Shown one piece after another: positions 42,096-42,115 of a stretch of DNA of 42,115 bases. The first letter of the stretch is position 1; every line of letters starts with the position of its first letter. Below the pieces are notes generated by a model, which was not told the DNA's origin, did not search any database, and worked only from the letters and a program-made list of their open reading frames with translations. A program made the translations under genes and the position numbers. The stretch covers positions 2,096,972 through 2,139,086 of the forward strand of contig NZ_HF570956.1 of the NCBI RefSeq assembly GCF_000367525.1, given 5' to 3'. The stretch is from Phycicoccus elongatus Lp2. Lineage in GTDB: Bacteria; Actinomycetota; Actinomycetes; Actinomycetales; Dermatophilaceae.

Positions 42096-42115
42096 GGGGG
42101 GGGGGGGGGGGGGGG
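42096..42115. other. Terminal poly-G run, probable sequencing artefact
   Basis: Twenty Gs fill the end of the window inside leuA. At this place LeuA proteins normally read VNSQSGKGG, but the homopolymer gives proline in place of the Asn. It is most likely a no-signal read tail at a contig end, not biology. Confidence 0.85.

Overview
The window is high-GC DNA (about 70%) from an actinomycete, most likely of the Micrococcales (Intrasporangiaceae/Dermatophilaceae type). The evidence is the gene order (FasR-like regulator-fabD-fabH-acpP-fabF, DUF3145 next to a CAT-anticodon tRNA, gluABCD, dgt-dnaG, recO-uppS), the many GTG/TTG starts, leaderless-looking promoters and a WS/DGAT acyltransferase. 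Family assignments come from motif recognition in the translated sequence, not from searches.

Layout. 1-4.1 kb: type II fatty-acid synthase operon behind the 3' end of its presumed activator, closed by a hairpin terminator shared with the convergent DUF3145 gene. 4.9-11.2 kb: a tRNA (CAT) whose 3' 43 bp are repeated exactly at 11200-11242. This brackets a 6.3 kb genomic island carrying a truncated VOC gene, a VapBC toxin-antitoxin pair, membrane proteins, a NarL-type two-component system and a GntR regulator pair, with no integrase. 11.3-14.8 kb: gluABCD-type amino-acid ABC transporter, a strong terminator and tRNA-Asn. 15.0-20.9 kb: a CDF metal transporter facing the reverse-strand chain lrp-ydeI-dgt-dnaG-hypothetical. 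21.1-26.3 kb: a PLP-dependent sulfur amino-acid lyase divergent from lrp, dus, an N-terminally short PhoX-like protein and a thiosulfate/mercaptopyruvate sulfurtransferase. 26.2-29.7 kb: an unknown membrane-anchored propeller-like protein, a decayed DesKR-like two-component pair and an MFS exporter. 29.7-32.9 kb: glyS and a MarR/kinase-like divergon with tandem operators. 32.9-36.3 kb: the zinc uptake operon znuA-znuC-znuB-zur behind twin Zur boxes. 36.3-38.6 kb: uppS-recO, and an AlkB-like gene behind a near-perfect SOS box. 38.6 kb to the end: WS/DGAT, DUF2000, an alpha/beta hydrolase and the 3' part of leuA, which runs into a poly-G artefact.

The most unusual sequence-level signal is the word GTATGCCG (extended GTATGCCGYG). 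By eye it occurs 29 times on the two strands, is orientation-balanced, sometimes forms inverted-pair hairpins, and is absent from the tRNA island. The layout resembles DNA-uptake-sequence genomes, but its function is unknown.

Limits: counts were made by reading, without a program. Start codons were chosen from Shine-Dalgarno or -10 context and may be off by a few codons.
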